Source: Mytilus edulis (Eukaryota; Mollusca; Bivalvia; Mytilida; Mytilidae). From it: DNA of 64,000 bases. The position numbers were made by a program, and so were the translations under genes. Numbering within the stretch: the stretch's first letter is position 1; every line of letters starts with the position of its first letter. Location: assembly GCF_963676685.1 (NCBI RefSeq), contig NC_092357.1, forward strand, positions 65,885,957-65,949,956, given 5' to 3'. Below the pieces are notes generated by a model. It made no database searches. It worked only from the letters and a program-made list of their open reading frames with translations, and had not been told where the DNA came from. Positions 18,601-30,699 of the stretch are shown here, piece by piece.

Positions 18601-21600
18601 ATGATGTGTACATATCATTATATGATGTGCAGTTTCCCTTATATTACGTGCAAACATCTTTATATGATGTGGTTGTGTCATTATATGATGTGCTTTCATC
18701 GTCGTTATGGTCAATGAACATGATTACGATTAGAATGATTACTGTCTACGTCATAACTGATTCCGATCTGCTACTGCGGAGTAACCGTTACTACTTATAA
18801 GAATCAAATATGTTGCTACCGTTTGGAAAATGGTTGAGACTTGAGATAAACCTTGGCATGTTAGTACCTCGTTTTAAGATGCAAAAAAATCACATCTGAT
18901 CTTGTTGGAAAATTGTAAAAATATATATGAATTGCAAAGTTTTGTTTAAATCGGAAATCCTCAATAATAAACATAAACATACGGAGTCTACAATACGGTT
19001 AAGGCTATTGAATTGAATTGAATAAATAATTCTTTTATGTCGTGCTATATGATCGTTTTAACGAGGGAAGGCATTATATTTGTCAATTTCGGTATACCTA
19101 ACGTTAGCAATTTTTCTATAAGAAGATAAAACACGAAGTTTAGTATTTTCATTTATGTAAATATTGCCTTTCTGATCATGTTAGCTGTTCGAGTTTCTCT
19201 TTATATATTCTCAAGATAGACACAAACAATTGGGAATAAATCGGACTCTGATAGAGTAATGGCTCATACAAGAAACCGGTCATTTGTAACAAAAAAAAGA
19301 GGGTATAGGAAAAGTGGCATTCAATTTTATATAGTTATAAATTTGCCGCGGTATAATGTTATGACGAATTCTTCGTCAACCGTAGGCATCAATCTTTAAG
19401 CCTCGTTTCGCTCATCTGAATTGTTAAAACCTGAAAATTTCTTCTAGCAGAGAATTTTTCATCTGATGCTATTATTGAATGAAGGTGTGGCAAATATTAA
19501 TGAAACCACAAACGGCAAATCCAAACTAATATAAAAAAGAAGATGTGGTATGATTGCCAATGAGACAACTATCCACAAAAGACCAAAATGACACAAACAT
19601 TAATTACTATAGGTCACCGTACGGCCTTCAACAATGAGCAAAGCCCATACCGCATAGTCAGCTATAAAAGGCCCCGATAAGACAATGTAAAACAATTCAA
19701 ACGAGAAAACTAACGGCCTTATTTATGTAAAAAAAATGAACGAAAAACAAATATGTAACACAAAAACAAACGACAACCACTGAATTACAGGCTCCTGACT
19801 TGGGACAGGCACATACATAAATAATGTGGCTGGGTGAAACCTCTTAGCGGGGTCCCAACCCTCCCACTAACCTGTGACAGTGGTATAACAGTGCAACATA
19901 AGAATAAACTAGTTCCCTGAAGTCGCAAACAATTTTCATACTTCAGTACTTTGATTATATATGTTCTTGTCTATACCTTGCAAGAAAAGGTTTCTCTATT
20001 ATTAGTTATCAAGATAGTAGCCAATAAAACAACAAAACTCTGAAAAGCCAAAACTACCCAAAAAGTACCTTTACTATAGAGTATATCCAGACACATTGCA
20101 CTATTTGTTTTTTTTAATCTATTATGTTTCCAGGATAAACGCAAAATTCAAAACACCACTCTCTATATGTAAGAGAACAACAGGTCTCAGTAAAAAATAA
20201 ATAAATGCAGTGTTTTAAGTTAATTTAGACACCAGATAAAAAACGCTCAATTCTCTGGTTTTGTTGGATTGATACGCACCTTCAAAAATTTGAAGGCTGA
20301 AATGTCATTGGCTGATGTAATATATACAAGGACAGAAAAAAAATGACGTGTTGTCAAATCCTTGTATCCAAAGCTGAAACAGACGATCTGTACATTATAT
20401 ATATATTAATAAATAAATGTGTTAGACACCGACTCTAGTTTGAGGGAAGGAGCACGTGTATTTCCTTTTTCGAAATTAAGAAAAACAACAAAAAACATGG
20501 TTTCATCATTGTTTTATTTTTTCCTCATTTAAATAGAAACAAACTATTTCGCTTCCCTTATGAAATAGATAAAATCTCTTTTACGAAATTTAGAATCCAA
20601 CATTTACAAAACAACTTGCCCCCCACCCTCACATAAAAATATCAATGGTCGGTAAGTTAGTCCTGTTTAATTGAGCCAAGAGGTGAATACTAGTATATGC
20701 GCGGCTTCCCACGAAATCTTTTATATTGCGGGTAACTGCATGTCTAGTGGTGGTACTTTCGTCGTAGAATGTTCGCCTTGAGTGAGAGAGGTCGTGGGTT
20801 CAAACCCCGGCCGGGTCAAAACCAAAGACTTTAAAATTCTTAGTCACATGCTGCTTCCCAGCTTATTATATAAGCACGCGGGATTAAGGATTAAGAGCAA
20901 AAGCTGGTCGGCTCGGAATCAGAAAAATGTGTCCGGGTAAGGTGATATACATGTCTTCCTTCGGAATGCTACCTTTTGAACTAGCATATGGCAAGCCGTT
21001 TCACTATTTATTCGAATTTCAAGTTATCTCCTATTATATTTAAGATATCTTATATAATATATAAGATATCTCCTTTAAAATATAAGATATCTTATATAAT
21101 TTCATTTTTATAAGATATCTCATATATTATATAAGATATCTCTTAAAGTTTATAAGATATCTTATATAATTTCATTTTGATATCTTATATACTTTATAAG
21201 ATATCTTATATACTTTATAAGATATCTTATATACTTTATAAGATATCTCCTAAAGTTTGTAAGATATCTTATAAAGTATATGAGATATCTTAAATTTTTT
21301 TTTATATAAGATATCTTATATAGTTTATAAGATATGTTATATAGTTTATAAGATATCTTATATAGTTTATGAGATATCTTATAAAGACAATTATATAAGA
21401 TATCTGATAAACTATATTAGATATCTGATAAACTTTATAAGATATCTAATAAACTATATAAGATATCTTATAAACTATATAAGATATCTGATAAACTTTA
21501 GGAGATATCTTATAAACTATATAAGATATCTCGTATAATATATAAGATATCTCCTAAAATTTACAAGATATCTTATATACTTTATAAGATATCTTCTAAA

Positions 21601-24600
21601 GTTTATAAGCTATCTTATAAAGTATATGAGATATCTTATATACCCATCGGTACAGGGGATATAGCTTTGTAGGTACTTCGAAGCATGAAAAACTATAAAC
21701 CGTACATTCATTTAACTATGCACCGTACAGAAGGATTCATGTGGTCAGCTATACACAACGCTTCTTGTCGGAATAACATATCGAAAAATAACATATGTAC
21801 AAAATATTTCAATGCCAATTATTGAAACAGCTATACTTATTACGCAACAACAGTGGCCTTCTATCAGAAAAAGAGTTGCAATGAATATAGAATCATGTCG
21901 GATAAGACGAGTGCCAACTTCTTTGACAAGTATTTGCACATGTTTTTAGTAAGGATTCTTGTTTTGGGCAAATAGTGAGACTTCTGTAATCACCAACCTA
22001 CGACCAAATCATTTCTTAAAACAACAAATATGTTTAGATTGAAATACACATTGATATAATGTAAACAAAACAAAGATTTTCGTATCGTGTCAGAAGAAAA
22101 ATCGATCACGATCCCTTGGTTAGTAACTATATCCGCTGTACCGATGATACAAGGAGACGCCAGCGAGTGGGCAAGTGTTGAAACAAAGAGTGATGACATA
22201 GTAATAAGGTGGACACAGAAATGACAAAGTTAATGCTTTTTATTCTATTTTTTTTTAAAGAGACGAAAAAGAGGAACAAAATGCAAAAGACGGGCGTCAC
22301 CCCATTCATCTCGGTTTGAAAATAAAAATATTAAATACCCTAAATTGGAAAAAGCGTGGCAAAGTGTGATTTTCAGTGTTTTTTCCCCCTTTTAACTCAA
22401 TAAATGTATCGTCTACGTAAAATCCGTTGCCATTACCGGAAAGGATCAAAATAAGTACCACAAAGGTAAAATCCGATCTAATCGGACGAAAAATTAAATC
22501 TAAAACACTTCATCAGGAATCAACCCCTTATATCTAAGAAATCGTTGACGCTACTCCAAATCTGTTGACATACTAGTACTAATGTTTCAGAATTTTATTA
22601 GCAATTAAAAAAATCTCCATTAAAATAAGTTAAAAAAATCTGTATATGCCAATATGTGCTCATTGTTGAAGACCGTATGGTGACCTATAGTTATTAGTTT
22701 CTGTGTAATTTGGTCTGTTGTGGAGAGTTGTCTCATTAGCAAAGATACCACTTTTTCATTTTTTATAATTTCCCACATAGCCATTTCGCATTTTGTGGGC
22801 ACTACGTCGACTAAGCTTGCAGTCTGCGAAATTGGGTATTTTCTCACATAATTGGCGTTTTCTGTGGAAAAAAGATTGATTCAAAGACAAGTTAAAAGTC
22901 CTATCACACATATTTCCGACTTGGTAAGGTTTAAGAGGAGTTGCGGCTCAATGAAATCGGTCTACTCCTTTAGTAGCATAGATTATATACTAGATGTAAT
23001 ATCATTGTACATATTCAATACTACATTATAAATCTTACCATTTACAGATTAATATTATTCAATAACATTTAATAAAACAAAACCTTCTCGCCATAGTATG
23101 CATCAGTAGATAATTTTATAGCTGTTGTTATGAAATATTTTTGAAACAGACTGTGATTTCAATGGTGTCTTTTGCAATGAATAGAAATAAGCAGATGTGG
23201 CATGAGAGCCACTGAAACAACTCTCCATCCAAGTCATAATTTGTAAGAGGAAACAATTATAGGTCATAGTACGACCTTCAACACGGAGCCTATGCTTAAA
23301 TCGAATAGCAAGTTATAAAAGGCTCTTATTTGTTATCATTTTTTCCACAGCCGGAGATTTCTTCAACTAGCTCCTGTATTAACTGATTTTAATCTTCAAC
23401 CGAAATGTTTGAAACGTTGATTTTGTTAAATTGCTTTGTCTCATTTCCCCTATAAATTGCACTTTTGCTAGCGATAGACACATATTTGAGCCGGGTTAAT
23501 AGTTTACAGAAGCAGATCGTAATCAGTTATGACGTCGACAGTAATCATTCTAATCGTAATCATGTTCATTGACCATAACGACGATGAAAGCACCTCATAT
23601 AATGACGTTTCGACATCATATAATGAAGTAAACCTAACCACATAATATAAGATTACAAGCACATGATATAATGACACAACCACATCATATAAATATGTTT
23701 GCACGTAAAATAAGGGAAACTGCACATCATATAAGGATATGTACACACCATGTAAGGATCTTTGTACATCATATAAGTATATCTGCACATCATATAAGGA
23801 TCTTTGCACATAATATAAGTACATTAATTGCACATCATGTAATAATGTTTGCACATCATATAAGAATGTTTGCACATCATATAAGAATGTTTGCACATCA
23901 TATAAGTATATTTTCACATCATATAAGTATACCTGTACATCATATGAATATATATGCACATCATATAAGTATGTTTGCACATACTATGATGATGTTTGCA
24001 CATACGATAATGATGTTTGCACATCATATTAGAATATTTGCATATCATATAAGGATATTTGCACATCATATAAAGGTGTTTGCACACCATATTATGACAA
24101 GTGCACATCATATAAAGGTAAAAGCACAGCATATAAAGGTAAATGCACATCATATAAAGGTAAATGCACATCATATAATGAAAATGGTCATAACAAGACA
24201 GTGTTGGCGTTCCATAAGAAAAGGTTATTTTTTTTATTAGAATCAATTCAACTTAATTCACCTTTTTCAAGTACGAAAATTAAAATGTAAAAGCTCAATA
24301 CAAATAAAAACAATTTATCATTACCAAAACGCAATAGCAAAAAAATGAAAACTAGCACGTCGGCATTAGGAATTCACAAACAAATGGCAGCAAATAAAGG
24401 TATAGTGAAACCTGGCTAAACCGAATCCTGCATAAACCAAAAACCTATATGACAAAAAAAAAATCAACACCGTCATGCCAACTGTTTGCGTTGTGAACCT
24501 GATAAAACCGAACATCGGCCAAAACCGAAACTAATCTTGTTTCCCGAAAAGGCTTGGTTTAACATGTTTAAACAGGTTTCAATGTATCTAATTTTCTTTA

Positions 24601-27600
24601 TTTTCATTAGCTATTTCTTGTGTGCAGTCGGAATGTCACAGAGGATGGTTTCATTATGGAAATTCTTGCTACTTCTTTAGTCACACACTGAAAACATGGG
24701 TAGATGCTGCAGTGAGTGTTGTTAACAAACTTATTTTCGCGGGCGATTTATTTTTTCCAACAATCGCGATCGAGAAGAAAATAACGGAAACATTAATCGC
24801 CGCGAACATGTGATCCTTGGATCTTTCCTATTCATCTACATTAAATATATTTGAAAATCGCGAAATTGAATCGTCATTAATTGGAAGAAAATGGTATAAA
24901 CACAAAATAAAGAATAAAACATGAAATATGAAAATAGAATATATATAAATCAATACTAAAATTGAGGGGATATAAAATTTCTGGTTTGTCGTATCCTAAA
25001 TTATGGTAACAAGTATGGTCTGGTGATGACGTTGTGCGTTATTATTTGCATTCTGATTTGTGAATTCCACTTGGTATTCTATATCTCCTTTTATTTATCA
25101 AATTAGCAACATTTCTCATGTTTCTATATGTAATTGTATTAACCTTTCTTTCATTTTAATGAGATTTTAAACACTCATTGACAAACACGACACACCACAT
25201 AATTCTACACATGTCATTAAGTGCCAGAACTATAACGACAGAAAGAGAAGCAGTCACACTAACAAAACTTTCATCACTTAAAGACAAACATCAAACGAAT
25301 GTATAAAAACTGTCGTATTCCTGACTTGGTACAAGCATTTTCTTATTTAGAAAATGGTGGATTGCACCTAGTTTTATATCAATGTAATGTTTTTTTATTT
25401 TCGTAGTGTTGTAATCTTAAAATTATATCATCGCATCTTTTCAGAGTTTTTGCAGAACATATAATTCACATCTAGCAACAGTAGAAACAGGAGGAGAAAA
25501 TGCCTTTTTAACAGACACCATTGAACTTATCAAAAATGGAATCGGAAAAAGAGACATCGATGACAGTATGTTTATTTCTCATTATATCGTGTCATATATT
25601 TCTGATATTGTGATATTTAAATTAATCTTATCTCCAATACAGTTCTTGGAATATGATTGATTAAAAGCAATCGCGTCGGGTTAGTGTATATTTTATATTG
25701 GGTTTGTAGGGTTCCATATTGGGTAAGAAGGCGGAACGTCTTTCAATAAGCGATAAGTAGTGGTGTTACGTCACTTTATAAAAACAACACTGTGTTGAGG
25801 AAAAATCTAAAAGGTTTCAACAGACGAAAACAATGATGATGAACGATTAAAATAAATTAAACACATTTAAAGCTAACAAGTCGTTAATGTTGGCATTTTT
25901 GTAAAACCAATGAAAGTAGGTTCCTAATAGTAACGGGTTTGAAGACCGTCTTGGATTGTCTTGTAGTTTAATATCACATGTTAAGATAGTCGGCAAGATG
26001 AATGTGTCATGCATGCGCATAGTGTGCTAGTGAGCGTATACGATATATATGGGGTCAGTAAATTCTATATGGGGATTTGAGCTTCGCTCTCATCCCTTAT
26101 ATAATTTCTGACCCAATATATATCGCATTAGGACACTAGCACATTATGTAACTAATAATATCTTATCATATCAAAGGGCATCTATTTCTTAATTGAATGA
26201 TGATTTATAGGTTTAATGAACCTTAACCCTAATAAAGAGTCGCATTTTATAATGACAAAAAAGATATTACCATTTGTTTTGAACATAAAACACTATTTGA
26301 AATATTCATTTGTCATATAGTTATTTCTCTTATGTAAACTAAATGCATTTGACATTGTGGTCGGCTTTATCATGTGTACACTGTGTACAATACTTGCATT
26401 CATTTATTGCAATTCAACACATACAGTGTACAGCTACAGGTTGCATCATACGAATAGCTAGTATTGAGATAGGGTACAATTCCTCTTCGTCGTACACATT
26501 TCAAATAAGACAAACCCACAAAACCTTATTCAAAAAGCAACATAGACTCATTTTAACAATTTTCTTTGAAATTCGACTAATTGCATTTGTTTAAATAGTC
26601 GTGCTTTAGATTGTGTTATGTTCTATGGACCTGGTAGTTCGGTAATTTTATTGATAATGTTTTATGACATATAAGGAAAGTAAATAATATTCTGAATGGT
26701 TTAGGAGACTTTTGGTTAGGGGGAACAGACGAAGTTATTGAAGGTGTATGGATATGGGCACCAACAGGAAAAGACTTGACATACACCAACTGGTTTCCAG
26801 GGGAACCAGATAACTGGAAAACTGGAGAAAACTGTTTAGAATTGGTTTTGTCTCATGATGTACTTGGAAAATGGAACGACCAAGAGTGTTCCTTTGTATC
26901 ACACTTCATCTGTGAAATGGAGTAAGTAATTTTAATCAATACTTACCTATTTCAATCTAGTTATTCCCCTTCAGTAATAAGTATCTGTTACACGTAATTG
27001 CGGAAGCTGTTGAATATGAGTGAGTTGGTGTAATTAATGTTATCCTACACCAAAGGGACAGGAGTCACTGTAAAACATCAGTGACGGCAATGTTACCATA
27101 TCAATAAGAAAAAATACAAAATACTAACAGCAGTCAACAAGGCATTTTAAATATGTCAAACAGTGAAGAAGATAACAAGAGTGCAATTAGACACCATAAG
27201 CAAATGAAAACACAGAACATACACCGGTTAATTTTATGACAAATTTCAAGCTCAAAACAACCACAGACACAGAAAACAGTGCATGTAGATAACGTAAAGA
27301 GAAGAATACACAGTGAAACAGCATGTCAAAAAAAAAAAAAAAAACAGGCTATGACAAATTTCAAGCTCAAACAACCACAGAAACAGGAAAGAGTGCACTT
27401 AGATACCATATGCAGAAAAAAACAATGAATTTCATGTACAAAACAAACACAGGTTATGACAAACTTCAAGCTCCAATTCAAACAATCACAGAAACAGGAA
27501 AGAGTGCACGTAAATACCATAAGTAGAAGAAAAACACAGAACCACAAGTTCAAAAGAACAGTTAAAATTGAGATCATGAAATGCATAACACCTAGGATGC

Positions 27601-29757
27601 ATTCAAATGACATCACAAAATTCATTAAACATAGATAGTTGTCAATTCAGACTAGCATCTTTTTGTGTCGGGATGTATAAGTACCCGGCCACGTCTACTT
27701 GTATTTTTGTCCATCTGATGTGTTAAGCCTTTTTCAACTGATTTTTATAGTTCGTTTTTATGTTGTACTGTTATACCACTGTCCCAGGTTAGGGAGGGTT
27801 GGGATCCCGTTAACATGTTTAACCCCGCCACATTATTTATGTATGTGCCTGTCCCAAGTCAGGAGCCTGTAATTCAGAGGTTGTCGTTTGTTTATGTGTT
27901 ATAAACATATTTGTTTTTCGTTCATTTTTTTACATAAATAAGGCCGTTAGTTTTCTCGTTTGAATTGTTTTACATTGTCTTATCGGGGCCTAATATAGCT
28001 GACTATGCAGTATGGGCTTTGCTCATTGTTAAAGGCCGTACGGTGACCTATAGTTGGTAATGTCTGTGTCATTTTGGTCTTTTGTGGATAGTTGTCTCAT
28101 TGGCAATCATACCACATCTTCTTTTTTATAATGTATCTGTTTATGATGAAATACGGTTTTAAGAGGTCTTTTAAGGTAATCAATACTCAGACATGATAAA
28201 TAAAATTGCACAAAAACAAGAACTTCACAAATGAAACTATGGTACTTTAGCTACTATTTATGTTGATAAATAAGAGGCAAGAAAAATTAATAAAAGTTCA
28301 ATTCTATAACATCTTTTTTTAGTATATACAAAGCAAAATAATAAACTAAACAACATAGAATCGAAAGAACTGTCAATAAGCAAACTGGGTCCGTTGACAG
28401 GATAAACACTGAACGCCGTTCTTGTACAATTTGTTGCATATGTTTAGTCTTGGGTTAGCCTTTTGGGATATTAAATTTTAATTGAATAGGACAGGATTTC
28501 TTTTTACGCAATATCATGGGTAACTGATGGATCTTATCAAACCTGAAAAATCTACATTGCCAACTTGCTCTTCTGGTCCTTGTTGCAAGACTGAATTAAC
28601 TTTACAATGAAGGTATTAAAAAGCAAAATCATGATATAAAAAAAAAACTCATTAACGGTACCACGCTTGTAACTTGATACGACAGAAGTTAAGAATCAGC
28701 AGTTGTACATGAATCAAAACAATTGCAAAAACAAGTTAAATACGAAGATATAGAGCAGTGAAATAAAAAAAATCGAAAAGCTGCTCAATATACAGATGAA
28801 GCAATATTCTCCTGGTGACAGAAAAAAACGGGTTTGGATTTGTACAATGCTGAAGACCGTATGGTATTCAATTGTTGCTCACATCCATGTCATTTGGTTT
28901 TGGCTGTAAAGTCGAACTTTAAAAGAGAGGCAAAATAAACAAGAGATACATGTAAATTCATAAGTCGATAATAAAATGACAATACCATGGCCAAAACTCA
29001 AAAAGATGAACAGTCAAACAACAGTACACAATACGCAACATAAAAAACCAACAAAAAACGAGCAACACGAACCCCACTAAAACTGGGGGGGGGGGGGGAT
29101 AAGCTTTCCACCACATTTGTATACAAACAAGTGTAAATAAAACAGAGCAGTCTACTTACAAGAATAATTTTACTGCTTTAATTAAAAGACGTCTCCGACC
29201 TTGCTATCAACTATTCTTTTAGACCACCATTTTTCTTAAAATGTACTGTACCAAGTCAGGAAAATGGGAGTTGTTATCTTATAGTTCGTTTCTGTTTGTG
29301 TTGCATTGTCGTTTGTTATATGTTCACTTCAGTGTTTCTGTTGTTTCGTTGTTTTTCTCTTATAGTTGATGTGTTTCGTTCGGTTTTAGCTTGTAACCCG
29401 GATTTGTATTTGTCTCAATCGATTAATGACTTTTGGAACAGCGATATACTACTGTTGCCTTTATTTGTCGATTTGCTCCTGTTTGAATTTACCTTATTGT
29501 TCGGAATTTTTATTTTACTTTTGAACACTTAATATCGTATTTATTGAAAGTTAAAATCATAAATGAAGCACTTGCTCAATTATATAGTATCCACGTGCTC
29601 GAAAATAATGTACTCATGTTACTTGGATTTTTAGAATTGTCGTAGCTTTTTTTTGCATAATCTTAGAAAATTGACAAATTGTTTGTAATTGAACATTATG
29701 TTTTTTCTTTTTTTATACATTTACAGATTTCCAGCCTCAGGAAGCATAATTGGATAA
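15690..29757 (+). CDS. C-type lectin A, secreted, EPD/WND type
   Basis: Exons 15690-15723, 24611-24711, 25445-25565, 26705-26921 and 29727-29757 join to 504 bp, 167 residues plus TAA. Phases are 1, 0, 1, 2 and all borders are GT-AG. The N-terminus MDFRVILFVGIS continues across intron 1 as ISCVQ, a short signal peptide. The C-type lectin domain follows: ECHRGWFHYGNSCY, the LATVET strand, FWLGGTD, EPDNW at 119-123 (sugar-site tripeptide EPD), KWNDQEC (WND, calcium site 2) and FICEME. Six domain cysteines are at 20, 31, 48, 129, 147 and 155. EPD is intermediate between mannose-type EPN and galactose-type QPD, so specificity is open. Likely a secreted glycan-binding defence or feeding lectin. The link to exon 1 is the weakest part: intron 1 is 8.9 kb; it rests on phase and on the same exon pair in B and C. 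Confidence 0.85.
15861..16145 (+). repeat. Mussel interspersed repeat, family R4, long copy
   Basis: It has the words CATTCCTGA-type near CTGTCATATTCCTGACTTGG, TTTTATAGCTAGC and TCACTTGTATGACAGTCGCA, followed by ACAGAACAAACAGACATAAT. It lies in intron 1 of lectin A, 130 bp after exon 1. Confidence 0.75.
17155..17935 (-). pseudogene. Reverse-transcriptase palm region relic joined to its 3' tail
   Basis: Read on the minus strand from about 17935, frames with stops and shifts show LLEVLDKLHAYFGDF, FDFSTLYTTLPHNLI, CRQVIGIPIRTDCA, IADLFLYCY and IRYFDDMLALN. The last is the YxDD catalytic motif of reverse transcriptase (about 17372-17389). The element tail follows directly at 17310-17155, the same tail as after the C-terminal piece at 12657, so the stretch between motif and tail is deleted. 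Probably the same Penelope-like family. Dead: several stops and frame changes. Confidence 0.8.
18105..18785 (+). repeat. 21-bp satellite array, left arm of a large inverted repeat
   Basis: About 25 units of a 21-bp sequence built on CTTATATGATGTGCAAATA fill about 18155-18695. Since 21 is a multiple of 3 and the unit lacks stops in most frames, long open frames appear on both strands (plus 17956-18483 with MCIYLYM repeats, minus 18714-18052 with HHI repeats); I do not call these genes. The flanks ATGGAACGCCAACACTGTCT (left) and GGTCAATGAACATGATTACG (right) recur in inverse at the ends of 23505-24220. Confidence 0.93.
19530..19915 (-). repeat. Mussel interspersed repeat, family R1
   Basis: It contains GATGTGGTATGATTGCCAAT, CACCGTACGGCCTTCAACAA, TCAGCTATAAAAGGCCCCGA, CAGGCTCCTGACTTGGGACA and ACAGTGGTATAACAGTGCAA. 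The near full-length inverse copy is at 27735-28125. It may be a short retroposon; I see no tRNA-like head. Confidence 0.8.
20740..20995 (+). mobile_element. tRNA-derived SINE
   Basis: The head holds a polymerase-III B box (GGTTCAAACCC within GTCGTGGGTTCAAACCCCGG, about 20791-20810) and an A-box-like TAGTGGTGGTA about 40 bp before it. The body has ATGCTGCTTCCCAGC, GCACGCGG, AGCTGGTCGGCTCGGAATCA and TGTGTCCGGGTAAGGTGATA. The body resembles the molluscan V-SINE-type family I know as RUDI; that name is from memory. It is not a working tRNA gene, since the acceptor arm does not close. Confidence 0.75.
21025..21645. repeat. Palindromic AAGATATCTT minisatellite
   Basis: About 26 copies of GATATC in 620 bp, spaced near 20 bp, each inside a self-complementary core such as ATAAGATATCTTAT. 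Spacers are TATACTT, AAACTATA or AAAGTT variants. Because each unit is its own inverse, the array has no strand and can fold into many hairpins. A few units are mutated (GATATG near 21332, GCTATC near 21608). Confidence 0.95.
23505..24220 (-). repeat. 21-bp satellite array, right arm of the inverted repeat
   Basis: This is the inverse of 18105-18785: units read CATATAAGGATATTTGCACA-like on the plus strand. The left flank (TAATCGTAATCATGTTCATT near 23551) and right flank (AGACAGTGTTGGCGTTCCAT near 24197) match the first arm in reverse. The arms are about 690 bp and 4.7 kb apart. Open frames of 158-189 residues on both strands are by-products of the 21-bp period. Confidence 0.92.
24394..24582. 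mobile_element. MITE-like element with TGAAACCTG ends
   Basis: The left end TAGTGAAACCTGGCTAAACC and the right end, inverse TACATTGAAACCTGTTTAAA, are inverted repeats, with further AAACCGAA words inside. Similar ends occur at 62731-62866 and around 60590. The element stops 28 bp before exon 2 of lectin A, next to its branch/pyrimidine region. Confidence 0.65.
25270..25375 (+). repeat. Mussel interspersed repeat, family R4, fragment
   Basis: CATCAAACGAATGTATAAAA, TTCCTGACTTGGTACAAGCA and GAAAATGGTGGATTGCACCT match family R4. It ends about 70 bp before exon 3 of lectin A. Confidence 0.7.
26018..26148. mobile_element. Foldback element, about 131 bp
   Basis: CATAGTGTGCTAGTG at the left pairs with the inverse of CACTAGCACATTATG at the right. 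Inside, CGATATATATGGGGTCAG pairs with CTGACCCAATATATATCG, leaving a small loop around GAGCTTCGCTC. It lies in intron 3 of lectin A. Confidence 0.8.
27163..27560 (+). repeat. Tandem repeat of about 110 bp, three to four diverged copies
   Basis: ATGACAAATTTCAAGCTC starts at about 27236 and 27350 and, with one change, 27457. Each copy has an AGTGCA...ACCATA block at its end, and an older partial copy precedes at about 27172. Copies differ by insertions, one being the A-run at 27329. Open frames here are incidental. It lies in intron 4 of lectin A. Confidence 0.75.
27735..28125 (+). repeat. Mussel interspersed repeat, family R1, inverse of 19530-19915
   Basis: TACTGTTATACCACTGTCCC, GTCCCAAGTCAGGAGCCTG, GGCCGTACGGTGACCTATAG and GGCAATCATACCACATCTTC match R1 in reverse. 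Decayed fragments of R1 are also at about 22640-22760, 23195-23330, 37175-37400 and 47200-47350. Confidence 0.8.
28917..29090 (-). mobile_element. Retroelement tail fragment
   Basis: CCATGGCCAAAACTC and ACGAGCAACACGAACCCC are the minus-strand tail words of the reverse-transcriptase family. It ends in a run of about 14 G. Confidence 0.65.
29215..29495 (+). repeat. Mussel interspersed repeat, family R5
   Basis: It runs from CACCATTTTTCTTAAAATGT to the end words AACAGCGATATACTACTGTT and GCCTTTATTT, with GTTTTAGCTTGTAACCCGGA in between. Other copies, 50640-50762 and 62020-62225, end the same way. The open frame across it is not a gene. Confidence 0.75.
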
Positions 29758-29767
29758 CTATCTTATC

Positions 29768-29773
29768 AATAAA
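29768..29773 (+). terminator. Polyadenylation signal of lectin A
   Basis: AATAAA lies 11 bp after the TAA of the last exon, which gives a very short 3' UTR. Lectin B has its signal 35 bp after the stop. Confidence 0.65.
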
Positions 29774-30699
29774 TGTATAGCCTTGAATGTGCATGATCAA
29801 TTAGCTGCAAGACTTATCATGGCATTGCCAGTTTTTTCTTCAACCTATCAGTTTGTCTCTCCTTTAAGTATTATCCAGCTCTGTTTGAAGTTTGTAATAA
29901 TTCATATAAAACGTAGATAAAAGTTATTCTCCTTGATTTCGTGCGAATATAGTAAAAACATTGGTGAAATATTTAAGTTGTTAATTTTCCTTCTTTCTGT
30001 CATTATAACTAATGCTGGTGAATACAAGGACTATTTGGGATTTGAAAATATCATTATCAGGCAAAAATAAAAAAATCAACGTTTACACGATATAAAATAA
30101 AAAACAAAATAAAAACAATTACTAGAAGACGAACAAATCAGACAATCAAAGAAATGTTTGGTAAACAGATAACAGATAACATTGTGTTATTTCGGAAACT
30201 ATTCAGACATTTTCTCTAAAGGATATATTTTTGTTGGTATGTTTTCCTTATCTTCTTTTTTTTAATAGAATTGCAATTGGAGATGGGGAATATGTCAAAG
30301 AGACAACAATTTCTCTTAATTATATTAAATAATCGAAAACATAATAAAAGGAAGCAGCAAAAATGCAATGCAGAAAACTACTGAGCTTTGACCCCGTGTG
30401 TTTGTAATCTGCATACGTTATGTGTATTACAATTCAGAGATGAGGTATGCATGCAATTGAACCAACTATCCACAGACCAAAGGCACCAAAATTTCAATAA
30501 TTACAAGTAGCAAGTTACTGTACTAACTTAAAAAGGTAACAAAACCACAACAGTATATATCAAGTTCTTTGAAATGCCATTCTTTACTTTTTTTGTCTAC
30601 ATGTATATAAAAGAAATTAAAACAAAATAAAAATGATATATCTATACTTGTAACGTAGGGAAAACACCAGTATTTGATTCAAATTCCAAAACCTCACCT

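Noticed and set aside
17956-18714. Open frames of 175 and 220 residues on opposite strands with MCIYLYM and HHI repeats
   Set aside because: They follow from a stop-free 21-bp satellite; several frames are open at once and there are no splice or start features.
20740-20830. Possible tRNA gene
   Set aside because: A and B boxes are present, but no closing acceptor stem; the following body matches a tRNA-derived SINE.
23504-24246. Open frames of 158, 189 and 110 residues in the second satellite arm
   Set aside because: Same reason; the arm is the inverse of the first and open on both strands.
27323-27638. Overlapping plus and minus frames of 60-99 residues
   Set aside because: They are read through a diverged 110-bp tandem repeat with an A-run.
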